DNA of 64,000 nucleotides from Toxotes chatareus (lineage: Eukaryota; Chordata; Actinopteri; Toxotidae): the NCBI GenBank assembly GCA_016801885.1, contig CM028899.1, positions 16,507,501-16,571,500 of the forward strand, read 5' to 3'. Numbering within the stretch: position 1 is the stretch's first letter; each line of letters starts with the position of its first letter. The notes beneath the pieces are model-generated. The model did no database searches. It had not been told where the DNA came from and saw only the letters and a list, made by a program, of their open reading frames with translations. Shown here in pieces: positions 12,303-24,760 of this stretch. The position numbers and the translations under genes were made by a program.

Positions 12303-12940
12303 TCCCTCCCTGGTCTAATCAGAGGAGCACACGCTCCCTCCTCTCATCTGATGTCTGGTAATTGAAGGTGAGATTGTTTTGGTGGTGGTGGAGAGTCAAG
12401 GCCGAGCCGAGTTTGACTGTGTGCAGCCATGCAAATTAAGCTGTCAAAACTTCACGTAGTCTCCATTATTCTATGAATAAAAGCTGACACTAGCTAGCCT
12501 GTTACATAAATCTGCCTTGTAAATTGGGAGGGAAACCGCTGCAGAACGCTCCCTTGAGATGAGGCAAAAGGTCTGTTGAGGACTTCTGTTGGACTAAGTT
12601 TAGTAGTTTAAAATGGATGTCTCTAAAACGTCTCTCATACTTTCTGTTAGTGACATGGTTTAACTTCTCATTTTTCAGCATTTTAATGTTTTTCTAGGCA
12701 CTGTTCTCCCTCATTGTGTTCTGTCTCTCTCTTGATGTGATTCTCTAACTTTTAGCTATGCTTGTGGCTCTTAGAGATGGCAATTTCAGTCAGGTGGTCC
12801 ATGTCCTATCTCATTTGTTAACTCCACCCGGTCCAACTGGTCCTGACCAAGAAATGGTCTAGCACATTATTCCCTGTTCAACAGCAATTACACTTACCAG
12901 ATGCAGACAGTAGATTTTTATCGTACAGGGTTTTTCTTTC
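11640..12940. other. Gene-free interval with pyrimidine-rich core
   Basis: There is no supported exon. From about 12050 to 12320 the plus strand is strongly pyrimidine-rich and ends in a (TC)n microsatellite. Open frames here are Ser/Leu/Pro-rich by-products of that bias. Confidence 0.6.
12250..12297 (+). repeat. (TC)n microsatellite
   Basis: About 24 uninterrupted TC units. Long perfect CT runs are highly variable between individuals and can form triplex DNA. Confidence 0.95.
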
Positions 12941-12944
12941 TTAA

Positions 12945-13190
12945 GTACTGGATGGATTATCATTACCATTACCATGTCCACAAAGTTCTTCCCCCATCAA
13001 GATGAATTATAATCACTTTGATGATCCCTTAACTTTTCCAGTGCCATGAATGAGTCAAAATTTAAATTTGTCCATTCATGACTAAATACCTGAAAAACTA
13101 ATGACAGTCTGAAAATCCTCAGCTATACTTTAGTGCTAATTATCTAGTGTTAGCACACTAACATGCTAAACTAAGATGGCAAACACTGTA
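12945..13190 (-). mobile_element. Dispersed teleost repeat, 'atttcatggcag' family (copy 1, inverted)
   Basis: Read on the minus strand, this contains 'agcatgttagtgtgctaaca', 'ctaaagtatagctgagga' and 'aaaagttaagggatcatcaa', the order of segments of a dispersed repeat I know from many fish genomes. Copies or fragments also occur at 15807-16022, 42135-42530 and 53455-54085 in both orientations, which shows dispersal. No coding capacity is visible. Copies differ by many substitutions and indels, so the insertions are old. Confidence 0.6.
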
Positions 13191-13289
13191 CCTGCTTAAC
13201 AGCTGGTGTGAGATTCTCTTGTGCCAGTTAAGAACTCTGTAACTGGCACAAGATGATGGCAAGTGGCCACTAAGACTTCATTACCTCTG

Positions 13290-13331
13290 CTGTCTGGAGT
13301 GGATATATATCTGTCTGGAGTGGATATATAT
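13290..13331. repeat. Tandem duplication of a 21-bp unit
   Basis: A 21-base unit (CTGTCTGGAG followed by TGGATATATAT) is present twice, at 13290-13310 and 13311-13331, with no difference between copies. A two-copy perfect tandem is a likely recent slippage event. Confidence 0.9.
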
Positions 13332-14395
13332 GTATATCTTTCCTCAGGCAAGCATGCAAAACAGCAGTCTAAATGAGTGTGGAAGAGTGCAAGAGGTGTG
13401 TATGTGTTTGTGTAAGAAGTAAGATGGAACAAGACAGTCCTGTCAGTCAATCCTGAGCTAATCCTAATCCTAGCCTGCAATTGTGTCCAATGTCAGACCC
13501 TGCGCTGAAAGTCATTTCTAGATCTGGGCTTAGTCTGGGGAAAAAAAAAAAGGTGCATGGCCTGTCTGCTTCCATGCTGCTGATGCTGCCGCTGGTCATC
13601 CAAACCTGCTGATCCTGGCGCGGCTGCTGGCGGACCCTGGAGAACTCTCCTCCTCCACCGTCCCAATCCAGGGGATCCGATTGACAGTGTGAGAGTGCCA
13701 TCTGCCCCTCGACAAGATTACACAGTGCACTGGGCCAAGAAATCCTCCAGCACAGCAGATTAAATATGAAATATAGGGCAGAAACAGTTGTGTCGCTGCA
13801 TGTCTAGATTTAGTTGTGCCATGTTGTCCCCCCTCCCACATTTGTGCCACTAAAAGCTTTTTTTTCCCAGGTGTGACTGGATTTGGAATTTTCTTTACTT
13901 GCTTCAGTCGTTCATTCTGTGAAGTTTTTTGATTCTTTGTGAGTAATTTGTGTGAATCCTGTAGAGCAACACACCTCATCCTCCTCTCTTCTGTTTAAAT
14001 TTTAATGAATGTTGTCAAATTCCCATCTCTGCACAGTTTATTTACTAAATGTGTCAATGATTGATTTGCAAAAATAGAAAGGAAGCTGTGAGAGAGAAAT
14101 AGGGAAAAAGGGAGCAAATCAACAAAAAACTGGAAGCGAGCAAAGACAACCACTTAGTCTGAAAGTGGTTACTATGGAAACTGTGCCTTTCTTCCCTCTG
14201 CACTGGTCCATTTGGAGTCACACATTTTTGTGTAACAGTGGGTACAAATTAGCACCACCCACTACCCTGTATTCTTCCATAGAGCTCTGGAGCCATCACT
14301 TGGAAATTTTGTTTTGAAATAATCATTACTGGGAATCTTGCCAATGTTGCCTTAAAGTTCTGTATAAGTTCAGTCAGTGTCAGGACTCACTCCCT

Positions 14396-14587
14396 TCACA
14401 CGCCTCTGGTCTCCTTTCGTGGTCTTTTGATGAGTTTAGAAATCAGTAGTATGGCACCGATCAAGGCCGATCTGAAATAGGCCAAGAGCCACCAAACATC
14501 AACCATTTCCGTGGGATTCCTCAACTCTTTTTTGTGTTTCTTCTCCCAGTTGTATGAATGAGAGCTCTCGTCAAGCTCTGAATGTGC
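14396..14587 (-). CDS. Candidate last exon on the minus strand (single membrane segment)
   Basis: On the minus strand a pyrimidine-rich tract ending in tttctctccag precedes an open frame of 63 codons that ends in TGA. The peptide begins AHSELDESSHSYNWEKKH, has one hydrophobic stretch VWWLLAYFRSALIGAILLIS and then a basic tail KLIKRPRKETRGV. Acidic outside, one helix and basic inside would fit the C-terminus of a type I membrane protein. I do not recognise it, and I find no upstream exon of matching phase (phase 0) on the minus strand; the splice-flanked frame near 15.3-15.4 kb ends in phase 2. It may be a chance frame. Confidence 0.2.
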   Translation of the reverse strand, partial: AHSELDESSHSYNWEKKHKKELRNPTEMVDVWWLLAYFRSALIGAILLISKLIKRPRKETRGV

Positions 14588-14739
14588 CTGGAGAGAAACC
14601 ATGAAGGGAGGGGGGGTGTCATCTCTTGGCTGCCTCAGAAAGGACTTTCTTCACTTAGCTTGAAACAGTCCAGATCCACACAACCATAACCCTCGCAGTC
14701 AGAGCTCTACAGCTCCACACATGACTGCGGCTCAGGCAG

Positions 14740-14772
14740 TGTGTGTGTGTGTGTGTATGTATGTGTATGTGT
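14740..14772 (+). repeat. (TG)n microsatellite, imperfect
   Basis: TG units interrupted by TATG. Confidence 0.85.
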
Positions 14773-14779
14773 GTGCATG

Positions 14780-15800
14780 CTTTTCGTCAGTTAACGTCTC
14801 ATACATGGTGAGTGAGTGAGTTTCATCTGCTCAGATTTTCAATGGTAATCTGTTGCATCACACCCATGAAAACAATACTGCACTTTCATCATGCTGGTTT
14901 TATTTGGTTCTTTGTTCTGTTCGCTGGCCGCTGATGCGGTTCCTTCCACAGGCTGATCTGAATCATCTTTTTTTTTTTGTCTCTCTCTCACATTCTTTTC
15001 TTCACTTTCAGCCTGATCTGCATAAAAGTTTTACTTTCTGTCAGCCTCTTCCTGCCCAAGTCCCTCGTTTGCCCCCTCTCTGTCTCCTCAAATCATCACT
15101 CACTCCCCCCCACCCTCCCCCGGCCACCACCCCCACTACCTCTGGCTCATTAGATCTGGATGCCAAGATGTTTTCACTGAGTGCCCATTTGTGGATTATT
15201 CACCAAGAAATCATGTGGCACAATTGAATTACCAGCGGTTACAGAGGCTTCACTTACTGCTGAGGCATCTGGAGAATGTTCTTTTTAACCAACCAATCAC
15301 AGCCAAAACGTCCATGACCCCAGCACACAAAGAGACCCTTCTCCATTGCCCCTGTTGCCCCTGAGGCACTACTGCAGATGCTGGCTTTTTGTCTGCTCAT
15401 GGTGATGTTCTTCCTAGAAAGGATAATATAATACATGCACAAGACAATTCTGCAGAGATGCCAGACAAAATGCTATGGCCTCCGTTACTTTTTTTTTCAT
15501 GATACTACATTTTCAGTTTAATACATTCAGTGATGAATCTCAGGTGTCTTTTACAAGGCAGTTTTCTTCCCCCCTCTGTTTTCTCTGACTTTCCCCCTTT
15601 TTCTTTACAGTACAGGATGCAGTGATGGCTGGCTGGCCCCCATCCATGGGCGAGCAGATGTTCAGTCTGAAGGATTTTGAACATAACACAGCTTTCACAT
15701 GCAGCTGACCACTGCTTGACCTGAAAGACAAGTCAAAAACCAATGACTTGTGTTTCTGAATTTCCTGAAATGTACAATAACAAACTGGGCTCACGCAGTT
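14780..15800. other. Gene-free interval
   Basis: Nothing is identifiable. There is a splice-flanked minus-strand open stretch near 15253-15419 (possible acceptor ctttctag and donor gtaagt), but its frame does not join the candidate minus-strand exon at 14396-14587. Confidence 0.5.
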
Positions 15801-15806
15801 ATCGAG

Positions 15807-16022
15807 ACACAAATGTCAACGTCATGGTGGCGCTAAAAGAAAAGTCAGGGGATCAGCAAAGTCATTAGCATTCATCCTGTCAACATTATGAATGTCTGCA
15901 CCAAAATTTCATGGCAGTCCATCCAACAGTTGATGAGATATTTGAGTCTGGACCAAGGTGGTGGACTGATCATGCAGCTAACAGACCAACGCAGTCAGTC
16001 ACAGAGCCACACAGCTAGTGTG
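15807..16022 (+). mobile_element. Dispersed teleost repeat, 'atttcatggcag' family (copy 2)
   Basis: It contains, in order, 'cacaaatgtcaacgtcatgg', 'agtcaggggatcagcaaagt', 'atttcatggcagtccatcca', 'ttgatgagatatttgagtct' and 'gagccacacagctag'. This is the best preserved short copy in the window and defines the right end of the family. It is non-coding. Confidence 0.7.
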
Positions 16023-16029
16023 AGACAGA

Positions 16030-17690
16030 GACAGAGGAGCGAGAGAGACCTTAGCAGGGTCCTCAGACTTTTTATTACCTGGTCATTTCCCTTTTCAGAA
16101 TGACAAATTTATATTCATAGTGCTGCTACTAAAATAAATACCAAGTCCTTTAAAGGTTAATGAAATAGCTCTGGCTCTCTCCCGCTACCATCATCAGCAC
16201 CCAGCCTACCACTGGCTGTCATGGCAACGCACCCACCGTTGATTTATGCTGCAGATAATTAGGAGCAAAGATGACAGAGCCCACAGGTGTGAACACAAAC
16301 ACATACACAGACACAAGCTTATTCATACATGGACTCACACACACACACATACACCTTTCTACATATACTCCCACACACACTGCTACAAAAACTCATTATC
16401 AAGTGGTTTTGCTTCCTAGATTTAATATCCCCTCCAATTTGGCAAGTCCAATCATCGTCCTTCATTCTCATTCAGACTGGCAACTTGGCTGCCTCTCGGT
16501 GCAGAAACACTTTCTCTCGTTAGCACACACACACACATAGAGACACCCGTCTGTTGCCTGCCAAGCATTAAGCCCCGCCTCCATTAGTCTGCAGAAACAA
16601 GCAGTGTCCCTTTGTTGTGGAGAAAGGCGGAGCCAGTACACAGTACTCTTCTTCCTCTCCATCACCCGGCTGTCTGCGGCCCACTGCAGCTCACTAATCC
16701 TGGTGGGAGGCTCCCTTCACCTCAGGGTCCAATTGAGAGTGTGAAACTAATCCAGCCAAATGGGTTTCATCAAGTGAAATGGAAAGGTAATGATACCTTT
16801 GGCACTTTGGGCCCCTAAATGTCTCCTTCACTCTTTTTCTCCTTTTCCGCTGCTTTCCTCCTGCCATGTTCTGAACATTCCAGGTTCCCGCTGAACATGG
16901 GTGGGGTCTCGCTTTGATAAGTGCTTCGTACTACAATACTCTCATACTTTCAGCGTGCATGTGAGAGCTGGCACGTACTCACACAAATGGGTTTGGGGCA
17001 GAGGAGAGCTGAGAAGCGTCATCCTTCCACCTGACAACCCACATCCACCCTCCTCACTTCCCACAGGCGTTACCGCAGGCTCACTTAATAGACTCAAATT
17101 CCACACACTAACAGACATACACAGGCACACACACACACACACTTGCAGGTGACATCACCAGATGGATGATGGGGGGCCACTGCAAGGCCGAGGGCTCCTC
17201 TTTCATCAGACCAGTTTATCTTAAAAGTGCACACTCCAATAGTGCACACTGTGACACACACGCACACACACACTCCCCTGGCACCTCTCCCGCCCCTTTA
17301 CCACCCACTCCACACTGCTAAAACGCACAAGACCCAAAGTCTGCAACCCTGACTGTAAAAATGATGGATGAAGGCATGAAACGCGACCTTTCTTTTTGCA
17401 TTTTCCTGCCACTCTGTTCCTCCTCCCCTTGCAGCTTACTGCGTGTCTGGTCTGATTTTGCTTGGTGGAAATGTTCCACCATCCTTTTTGGTCAGTTGTA
17501 GCCCCACAACCTCGTCAGATGAGCTTAGCTGATCTTGACAGCACCCATCATGTTTGAGTTAGTTTGAATTCATTTTAACTGGATATTACTTATTTAATAA
17601 TAATTATATAATATTGGATATTACACATGTTATGTGTTTAGTGTAATATTGTTACAAAATGCTTTTCATACAGTTGAACTGTCAGAGTTT
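16030..17690. other. Gene-free interval with CA-repeat clusters
   Basis: It contains several short (CA)n clusters (near 16337, 16375, 16510, 17130 and 17262). One splice-flanked open stretch at 16690-16786 is discussed under findings; otherwise nothing is supported. Confidence 0.5.
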
Positions 17691-17691
17691 A

Positions 17692-17780
17692 GAATCAGAA
17701 TCAGAATCAGCTTTATTTGTATAAGTATGCAAACACATACAAGGAATTTTTTGCCGGCAGTTGTTGTCTCTCTAGTGGTA
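17692..17780 (-). mobile_element. Fish non-LTR retrotransposon or SINE 3' end (inverted)
   Basis: A triplicated 'agaatc' is followed by 'agctttatttgtataagtat', 'acatacaaggaatttttt' and 'gccggcagttgttgtctctc'. I know this as a frequent teleost repeat end, seen here in reverse orientation with its simple-repeat tail first. The name of the family cannot be fixed without a library. Confidence 0.55.
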
Positions 17781-17789
17781 GAAACCAAA

Positions 17790-20700
17790 ACAAAAAAAAA
17801 AACAAACAAAACAAGTCTATATAAAATATTTTCAAATATACAAATATGTAATATTCAAATATACAAATTTAGTTTAGGTTAAGTTTGTGTTTGTTCTACC
17901 ACTTGGAGTTATCCCAGCTGGTTATTACTAGCTTTCATCCAGTAGCTATTGGGTTGAATGCACCCCACGTTCCAGATGTATCCATGAGCTGTTATATTTT
18001 TGAGTTGTGGTTCACGGACGAGGCTGGACTCTCTCCATGTTCTCCTCAAAGTTGTGGGATTTCATGGAGGCAGATAAAGCTGGACTTAAAGAATGAAGAG
18101 TGATGGTTGCCAGGGGTTCTCCTCCCTACAAATCCTCACATACCAAACCATCACACACACAGACACACACATTATCAGTCCTCCCACATGGGCACTCACT
18201 CACAAAAACATGTTCACACATACAAACATAAACCAAGCCATCAATGCCTCACAGAACAGAATATTTTGCCACTTGGATTTTCCACCTATTTCCTCAAAGT
18301 GCACCCTCTTTCAGCCTTCCTCACGATTCATGAGCCTTTCATTGACGAGTTTAATAAATGAGAAACAAGTGGAGCGTAATTTTATTCACACTAATCAAAC
18401 ACAAGGCTCAATACTGAAGCCGGTGGAGAAGTGCTTTAAGAGGCAGATCCTATAATGATTGCTGACTCCAAAAAATTACCACATCAGTGACAAATCCCCC
18501 ACTTTCTCCACTGAAATTTAAAATTGAATATTTTTCCTTTAAGAAGATAAAAAAAAAAGCCTAATGGGAGATATGTTTATGGATCTGTTTGCTTGATTGA
18601 TGGGTGTCTAATCCCCTCAGAGCCTCTCAGACCAACAGTTTCACAGACGCTCCCTCTTTTGCTCAAACTGTTGTCTGGTTCTAATAACTGACAAATATGG
18701 CAGCAAGTAACAAACTCAAATCCAAGCTTTGTAGTACTTTTTAAAAGCATTTTTCTTCTCTTGAAGTTATGTTGATTATTTAAATAGTGTAAATGTAACA
18801 TGCAATAGGGAGCTCCAGTCAGTGGAGCGAGGAATTATAGATATGTGTTGTTTCGGGGCATTTACATCATACCATCCCATGTTACAACATCCTTAATGTG
18901 TACTCAGAGTTTGTAGCATTCCTGGCCTTCGTTACAGACCTGTCACTCAAGGCCACCGTCCTCACCTGCCACCAAACTGCATCCCATAGCTTCATGTCCA
19001 CCAAACTGTCTCAATTCACAAGATTATATGAGCAACACAAAACATCAAAGCAACTCTGCCCACTATCACATCACATTCCACGTTTCACACTGCAAACACA
19101 ACACTCTCAGTCTGAAGAATCAAAGTACTCTTCAGTGAAACCCTCAGCCTTGTAGCCCTTTAACCACCGGGGCCTCACCTCCCTGCCCACTCGACACTGC
19201 AGAGCAAAGAGCCAGTGCTGTAGCTCCAAAGCAGAGTATCACAATAAACTTCCCCACCCTGAACCCTGGTCCCTGGCCAAGCCTCAGATATTTCACTTTT
19301 GTCGACAAGACACTTTTCATTCCAGCACTTCCCCCCCTTTAGTGCACCCCTCTCTTTCTCTATTTCCTCACTTACAAACTATCCATCCCCATGTGTACAG
19401 TACTGCATGCATAATGAAGACTTGGATTATGAATCATCACAGATGTTTTGTTGGACGTCCACGCTTTAGAGAATTGTGGTTTCTTATAAGATCCACACCT
19501 TAACGTGCTTTACACACATATGGAAGTGTTTACATCCAGAGAAAAACTGTTTTGGGATCGGAGCCACTTGAGGCCACAGGATCGAATGTGGGATGGTGGA
19601 AAAAGCTGCATTTTTTTTCACACTCACACCAAAAATGATGGAATGACGCTCTTGTAAAGACAAAGTTCCCCTCTGACCATGTCCCTCAACTTGCATGTGT
19701 TCTGCATTACAACCCCCACTTTAATATCTGTCTTCCCCTGTTTTCGCTCCGACTGCTCGCCACCTGGTATTTGCTCATCCATGACCATAGTGATGACAAA
19801 CCTGAGAAATCTGTCTGCATTTGCCTTTTCCGTCACCTCTTCATATCCCCCCTCTTCATCCACTGTCTCGCCATCACTCACATCTTGCACAGTTTGCAGA
19901 AATGGATGATGAGAAAAGGATGCTTATCTGCAGTCCTGCTTTCTGAATGAAAAGAGCTGTCCTTATTGTGTTTTATGTGGTGTGGGGAGAGACCCTGAGC
20001 TTATCTCTGCTATCTGGATTTGCCCCAGCAGGACTGAAATCCTAAAGCTGGTTGAAGTGAGGTGTCCAGTCTTCCAGTCACATCAGCTGCAGTTACATTA
20101 GCCAGCTGTCCACACGTTTCTTGTTAAACCTGTGCTGCTGCTTCTTCTCCTTCAGCCTGCCTCCTCTCAGCCTTGACTGAATGTGGCATTCTTCACCGGG
20201 AATCTCCATGATCTCATTACTGAACTCAGGTGGCTGGAATGGTGCGACTGATTAGCTCCGATGACCTTCAGTTTGTTTCCCAGCGCTGGAGAGCGGCACT
20301 GGAGAGATTGTGTGTCGGGTCCTCCAGTCATATTCGAGGCTCTGAAGCACCATGGATGGGCTACTTTACAAACCAGTTGACCAGTGTGGCCCTGAACATC
20401 CACCCACATCTGACACAGTTTTACTCTGGGCTGTTTTAATGGAACAGAAAGAGTTATAATGTGTCATGGAATCTCGAGCCAAACTGTCTCATACTGTTAA
20501 TGTTACTATACTCTCAAAAGGCCCCTCCACATCTCGCTCCTTTCTGGGCTTGTGCGCAGATGTACGCAGCTGAGATTAGCGGGAGGGGGCGGTCCACTGA
20601 GAGTGATGGTGACTTGGATGGCTTTATCAACTGTGAGTAATGGCTCCTCTCAAATGTGCACAGGAACACTCCCTCACAGCTGATCGACCCCACCTTCAAT

Positions 20701-20830
20701 CCCTCCACCCTCCATCCTTCTCTCCAATTCCCCTGTTCCCTGATCTCTAAACACTGGCCCCTCACCAACTGTTCCCCTAAAGAAGTGACTTCAGCAGTGA
20801 AGTGTCCATGTGGCCCAACACCCAGTCTCA
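17790..20830. other. Gene-free interval
   Basis: AT-rich, unique-looking DNA with short CA clusters (about 18150-18180). Open frames near 18.1-18.5, 18.9-19.15 and 19.6-19.9 kb have no splice context and no domain-like features. I see nothing else. Confidence 0.5.
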
Positions 20831-20834
20831 TTAG

Positions 20835-20854
20835 ATCTATCCATCTATCTATCC

Positions 20855-20893
<39 letters not shown>
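20835..20893 (+). repeat. (ATCT)n microsatellite
   Basis: About 14 units; the first few are interrupted by CCATCT, and the rest are a perfect array. Confidence 0.95.
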
Positions 20894-20899
20894 GTCCAC

Positions 20900-23800
20900 A
20901 GCTGTCTTGGCCCAGCTCTCATTGGGGAGTAGGGGAGTAATTACACGATGCAATGAAAAACAAATAACACTTGGTTATAGCCGTCCGCTGGGTTGGATTA
21001 CGTTGATTGGCTGGTGGGTATGCTCCGGGGGCTAACTCTTTGAGAATTTGTTATTAAATTTCTGGCCCACTCTGTCTGCCAGAGGAGGAGAAATACCATC
21101 TGCACCTTCCACAGAGCTCCCTCTGTGATCTGGCTCTGATGTAGGGCACAAGCTGCAAATTATTGTCTAAGCGAGAAAAGACGGACTCACATGAGCCATG
21201 TTATGTTTTTAAAGTCGTAAACTGCTGCAAGGTGGATGCTCAGTGCTGGCCTTTTTTTTTTTTTTTTTCCGCTCCAATCAAATTACACAATCTGGAGATG
21301 TTTGTGTCTGACCAGATTGTAAAATGTTGGCTTTCTTTGATGTAGGCATCAATGCTGCCATCGTAGAAATACTGTGCTGAGACAGCCTAGTATCTTTAGG
21401 AACCACAGCCCTAATGGACAATTCCACAATTCAAGATTTACGTCCAAGTGCCAGTGTTCAGTACACACGAAGTAGTGAAGTCTTTATGATGAGGCAGACA
21501 GTAAGGCTCTGGAGGTTGGGGTAGTTAATTGGTGTGTAGCATGTCAGACTTTCCAACCCTGTGGCCAGACAAGAATGTTAACACTGGATCATTCTTAGAT
21601 GTGGGTATGGTTTGGATAAAGGTGCAACAATAATGATCGTGTAAGTTTTTTCTATGTCACACTGTGCGACACAGCTCTAATACAATCTTCATTGCAGTCT
21701 GTGTCAGTATATACAATGATAATTTGAGGCATGTCAGATTGTGTGATGAATGCATGGTGAATTGCAACACAGCATTTAATATGGTGCTTACAAAATGTCT
21801 CACTGGCCAGTGGATTCCACGTCCTTTCATGCTGCATTGCACTTGGTTGATTTGTAGATGTGGGTCGGTCTCCAAAGCTTTAAATGAGCCCTCGGTCGAT
21901 GTGTCTCACATTGCATTAGATGACTGTTTGAAATTTTACCGTGTTTTATGATTGTCTGCCCAAAATCACACAGCATGAAGGAGCCGTTAGGCAACAAAAA
22001 CACTTGGTTAAGGTTAAGGAAGGATCATGGTTACTGTTTCTGGTCTCAGTTTCCTGTATTAAAGTCCAGGCTACAGACCCATCCACCACCTCCAGCTCCA
22101 CACATTTACTCTTCACTTTGCTGCTCATGAGTGACACTGCTTCCTGCACTGGCGCTGAACACTGGCACCTCATCTAAATTGTAAAGTGTGGAATTGTCTG
22201 ATGTGGCATTGAGTCCTTGGTTATCGAGCTGGACTTTCATGCAAGGAAGACTGCATCCCACTGCTTGCCTGGAGTTAACATCGCTCATCGTTGTAGCTGC
22301 TTAACTCTAACCTAACTGTAACTATAGTTTAGTTTCCATTTACATAAACATCCCATCATTAGATGTTTGTCAGTGTACCTCTGTGTTACTGCTAAATACT
22401 TCGCAAAGCACACGTGAACTGAACATGTTGTTATTCACATCTGAAGAGACTGACACCAGACAAACAGGAGCCTGCTTCGTCATCACTTAGTATATCATTA
22501 TAATTTAACCTCCGAGGCCTTCAGAGGAACGATTGATGAGTCCACAGTCATAATGTTTGTCCTGTTGGTTCCACCTGACCATGTTCCTTTTATTTTTTGT
22601 TTAAAGACACCTCTGGTTTCACTCTTAGTGTGTACCCTGCCTGAGGATAATGTTATTCACATGATGCAGGTCATGTAAGCTTGAGGGTGCACTAACAGGT
22701 TTTTGTCATATCTCCCCCAGGATGTGTAACTAAAAACTGTCAGACACGCAGTCCCCATTTTGTTTTGCAGGTTCATGCTCGGTGATACTTTCTTTTGACA
22801 ACACCAGGAACACTGTTGATCATCAATCAGCCTGACGCAACAAAAACTGTAACCTCATTAGCTGTTTGCTGTTAGGCTCTAATTGGCATTTTATGACAAA
22901 CAAGAGATTATCAAATACCCAAAATATAGATTACTGTATTTTCCTGTGGCACAGCTGTACACATGCAAGTTTGAAAACATTTACAGAGTGAAATTTGCTT
23001 AAAATAATGTATACAATCCCTGTAACATCTGTGTATTTGTCTACATGTATATCTTAACACCCAGCACATTCAAAGTGTGTGTGCATGTAGTGCAGAGACA
23101 GCTGCCTGTGTCTGGGAAACTGTAAGAAAGCGACACATTTTCCACCGGCTTTAGTGTGACAGAGGCCGGGTGATTTAATCCTTCGGTGCGTAGAATTAAT
23201 TTGGTGTTCCTTGACTCCCTGGCTCAGAGCGTAGGGCCATATGGCACGACTGACCACTGTCAGGGCCACTGGAAAACACAGCATCAAGCCAGAGGTGAGG
23301 CAGAGTGGCGTGACTGCTGTAACACCCATGCAACAATTTGAAAAACTCTAAACTATTGGCCTGCAAGACAGAAGTGACACTTTGCCTCTGAGGAATGTCT
23401 CAGCCACTTCTCTGTGCCACAAAGTGACATTTCTGATTGACACTCATCAAGGCTGCCACTTCCCTTGTGTCTATCTTATTGCAGTTGTCACCGTTCTCAT
23501 ATCTCTGAATCACTGGCTATCCAGAGATTTGAGGCTACCCATGGCCGCAACTGTTTGCATGGGAGCCCTGCTTTGACAAGTCCTGCCTCTGTTCAACACA
23601 CTGTGACTCACACGTAGCGAACAGACATTTGACACCTGACCCCAGGGCTGGAGGGAAATGGTAGTGACATTCTGTTGTCTCTGCTGCTCCGCTCTTGGCT
23701 GTACGCCTTATACTGGCACTGCAGAAAACTCAGCTGTCAAAGCATTTCGACCAGCACTGCTGGACTTTACTTAGCAGTAACGAGTGTAAATAGTCTGTTT

Positions 23801-24420
23801 TTGGATTCTATCATCCCACTGTTTTTTTTGTTTTTTTTACTATGAAGACTGACTGAGTCGTTTTTGATTTTATCACCACTCTCTAATGCAGCAGAACTGA
23901 CTGAAAAGTCCTCCTGCCAGAGTGAGTATTATAAATATTGACACGTTTCATTCTGGGATAACAAGTGGAGGTGCTACAGAGACACGTCAGAGAGTCACCA
24001 CAACACGACCCTCCCACCATCCTCCTGCGGTTGCTCCTGGCAACAGAATTTTCCTGAATGTCAGGAGAGTGAGAGACGGTGCGAACGGGCTACATGCGTA
24101 GAAACAATGCAATTATCTCCTGCGTCATCTCAGCACCCGCACGGAGGGTTGAGGATGGGAAACGGAGTGTGTTAGTTGTATGTTATGTCACGCATCAATC
24201 AGACTGATAATGGAGGCTTTTTTAAGATGCTGTCACGTTTGCCCATGAATGGAAAGTTGAGAAATGAGAGAAATTATATATATTTTTCTCTTTCTATGTC
24301 TTTCTCAGGCCATTTAATAATTTTGTGCATTTTCCTCTGCTGCCATCTGGATCAGTACAGTCCTTTTTGCTCTTATGTACAACATAAATCATCTCATTAA
24401 GACATCTTTTGTTGCAAATG
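20900..24420. other. Gene-free interval
   Basis: There is no supported exon on either strand. Content includes a T-run (about 21251-21267), mixed unique DNA and a G/T-rich stretch near 23825-23840. Confidence 0.5.
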
Positions 24421-24429
24421 GTATCATCT

Positions 24430-24760
24430 CCCTCTATCTGAGCCTCATTCTCTCCATTTCTCTCTCTTTATCCCATTCTCCTCTGCAAGCAATCTGCTTG
24501 TCTGGGATGCTGGCTTTGCTGTAATTCAGGAGTAGATGAAGAGACGATATGATATCTGAGAGAGACAGCACTTGAGAGACAAAGAGAGGGGGAGAATGAG
24601 AGAAAAGAAAGACAAAGACAGATAGACAGAGAGACAGAGATTGATGACTGTAGAACTCCTGGTATAGTAAGCAGAAGTGGATCAGATAAAAAAAAGAAAG
24701 AGGGGCACAAAGAGTAAAGAGACAGACACAGGCATCGATAGACTCAGACAGACAGGCTTT
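24430..24760. repeat. Facing pyrimidine-rich and purine-rich tracts
   Basis: A pyrimidine-rich stretch (about 24430-24485) is followed by a purine-rich one rich in GAGA (about 24555-24740). The two could pair imperfectly in single-stranded DNA or RNA. The Ser/Leu-rich frames on the minus strand here follow from base composition and are not genes. Confidence 0.6.

Noticed and set aside
20230..20439. 69-codon frame with balanced composition (MAGMVRLISSDDLQFVSQRW...)
   Set aside because: There is no donor or acceptor, no polyadenylation signal close by and no recognisable family; I regard it as chance.
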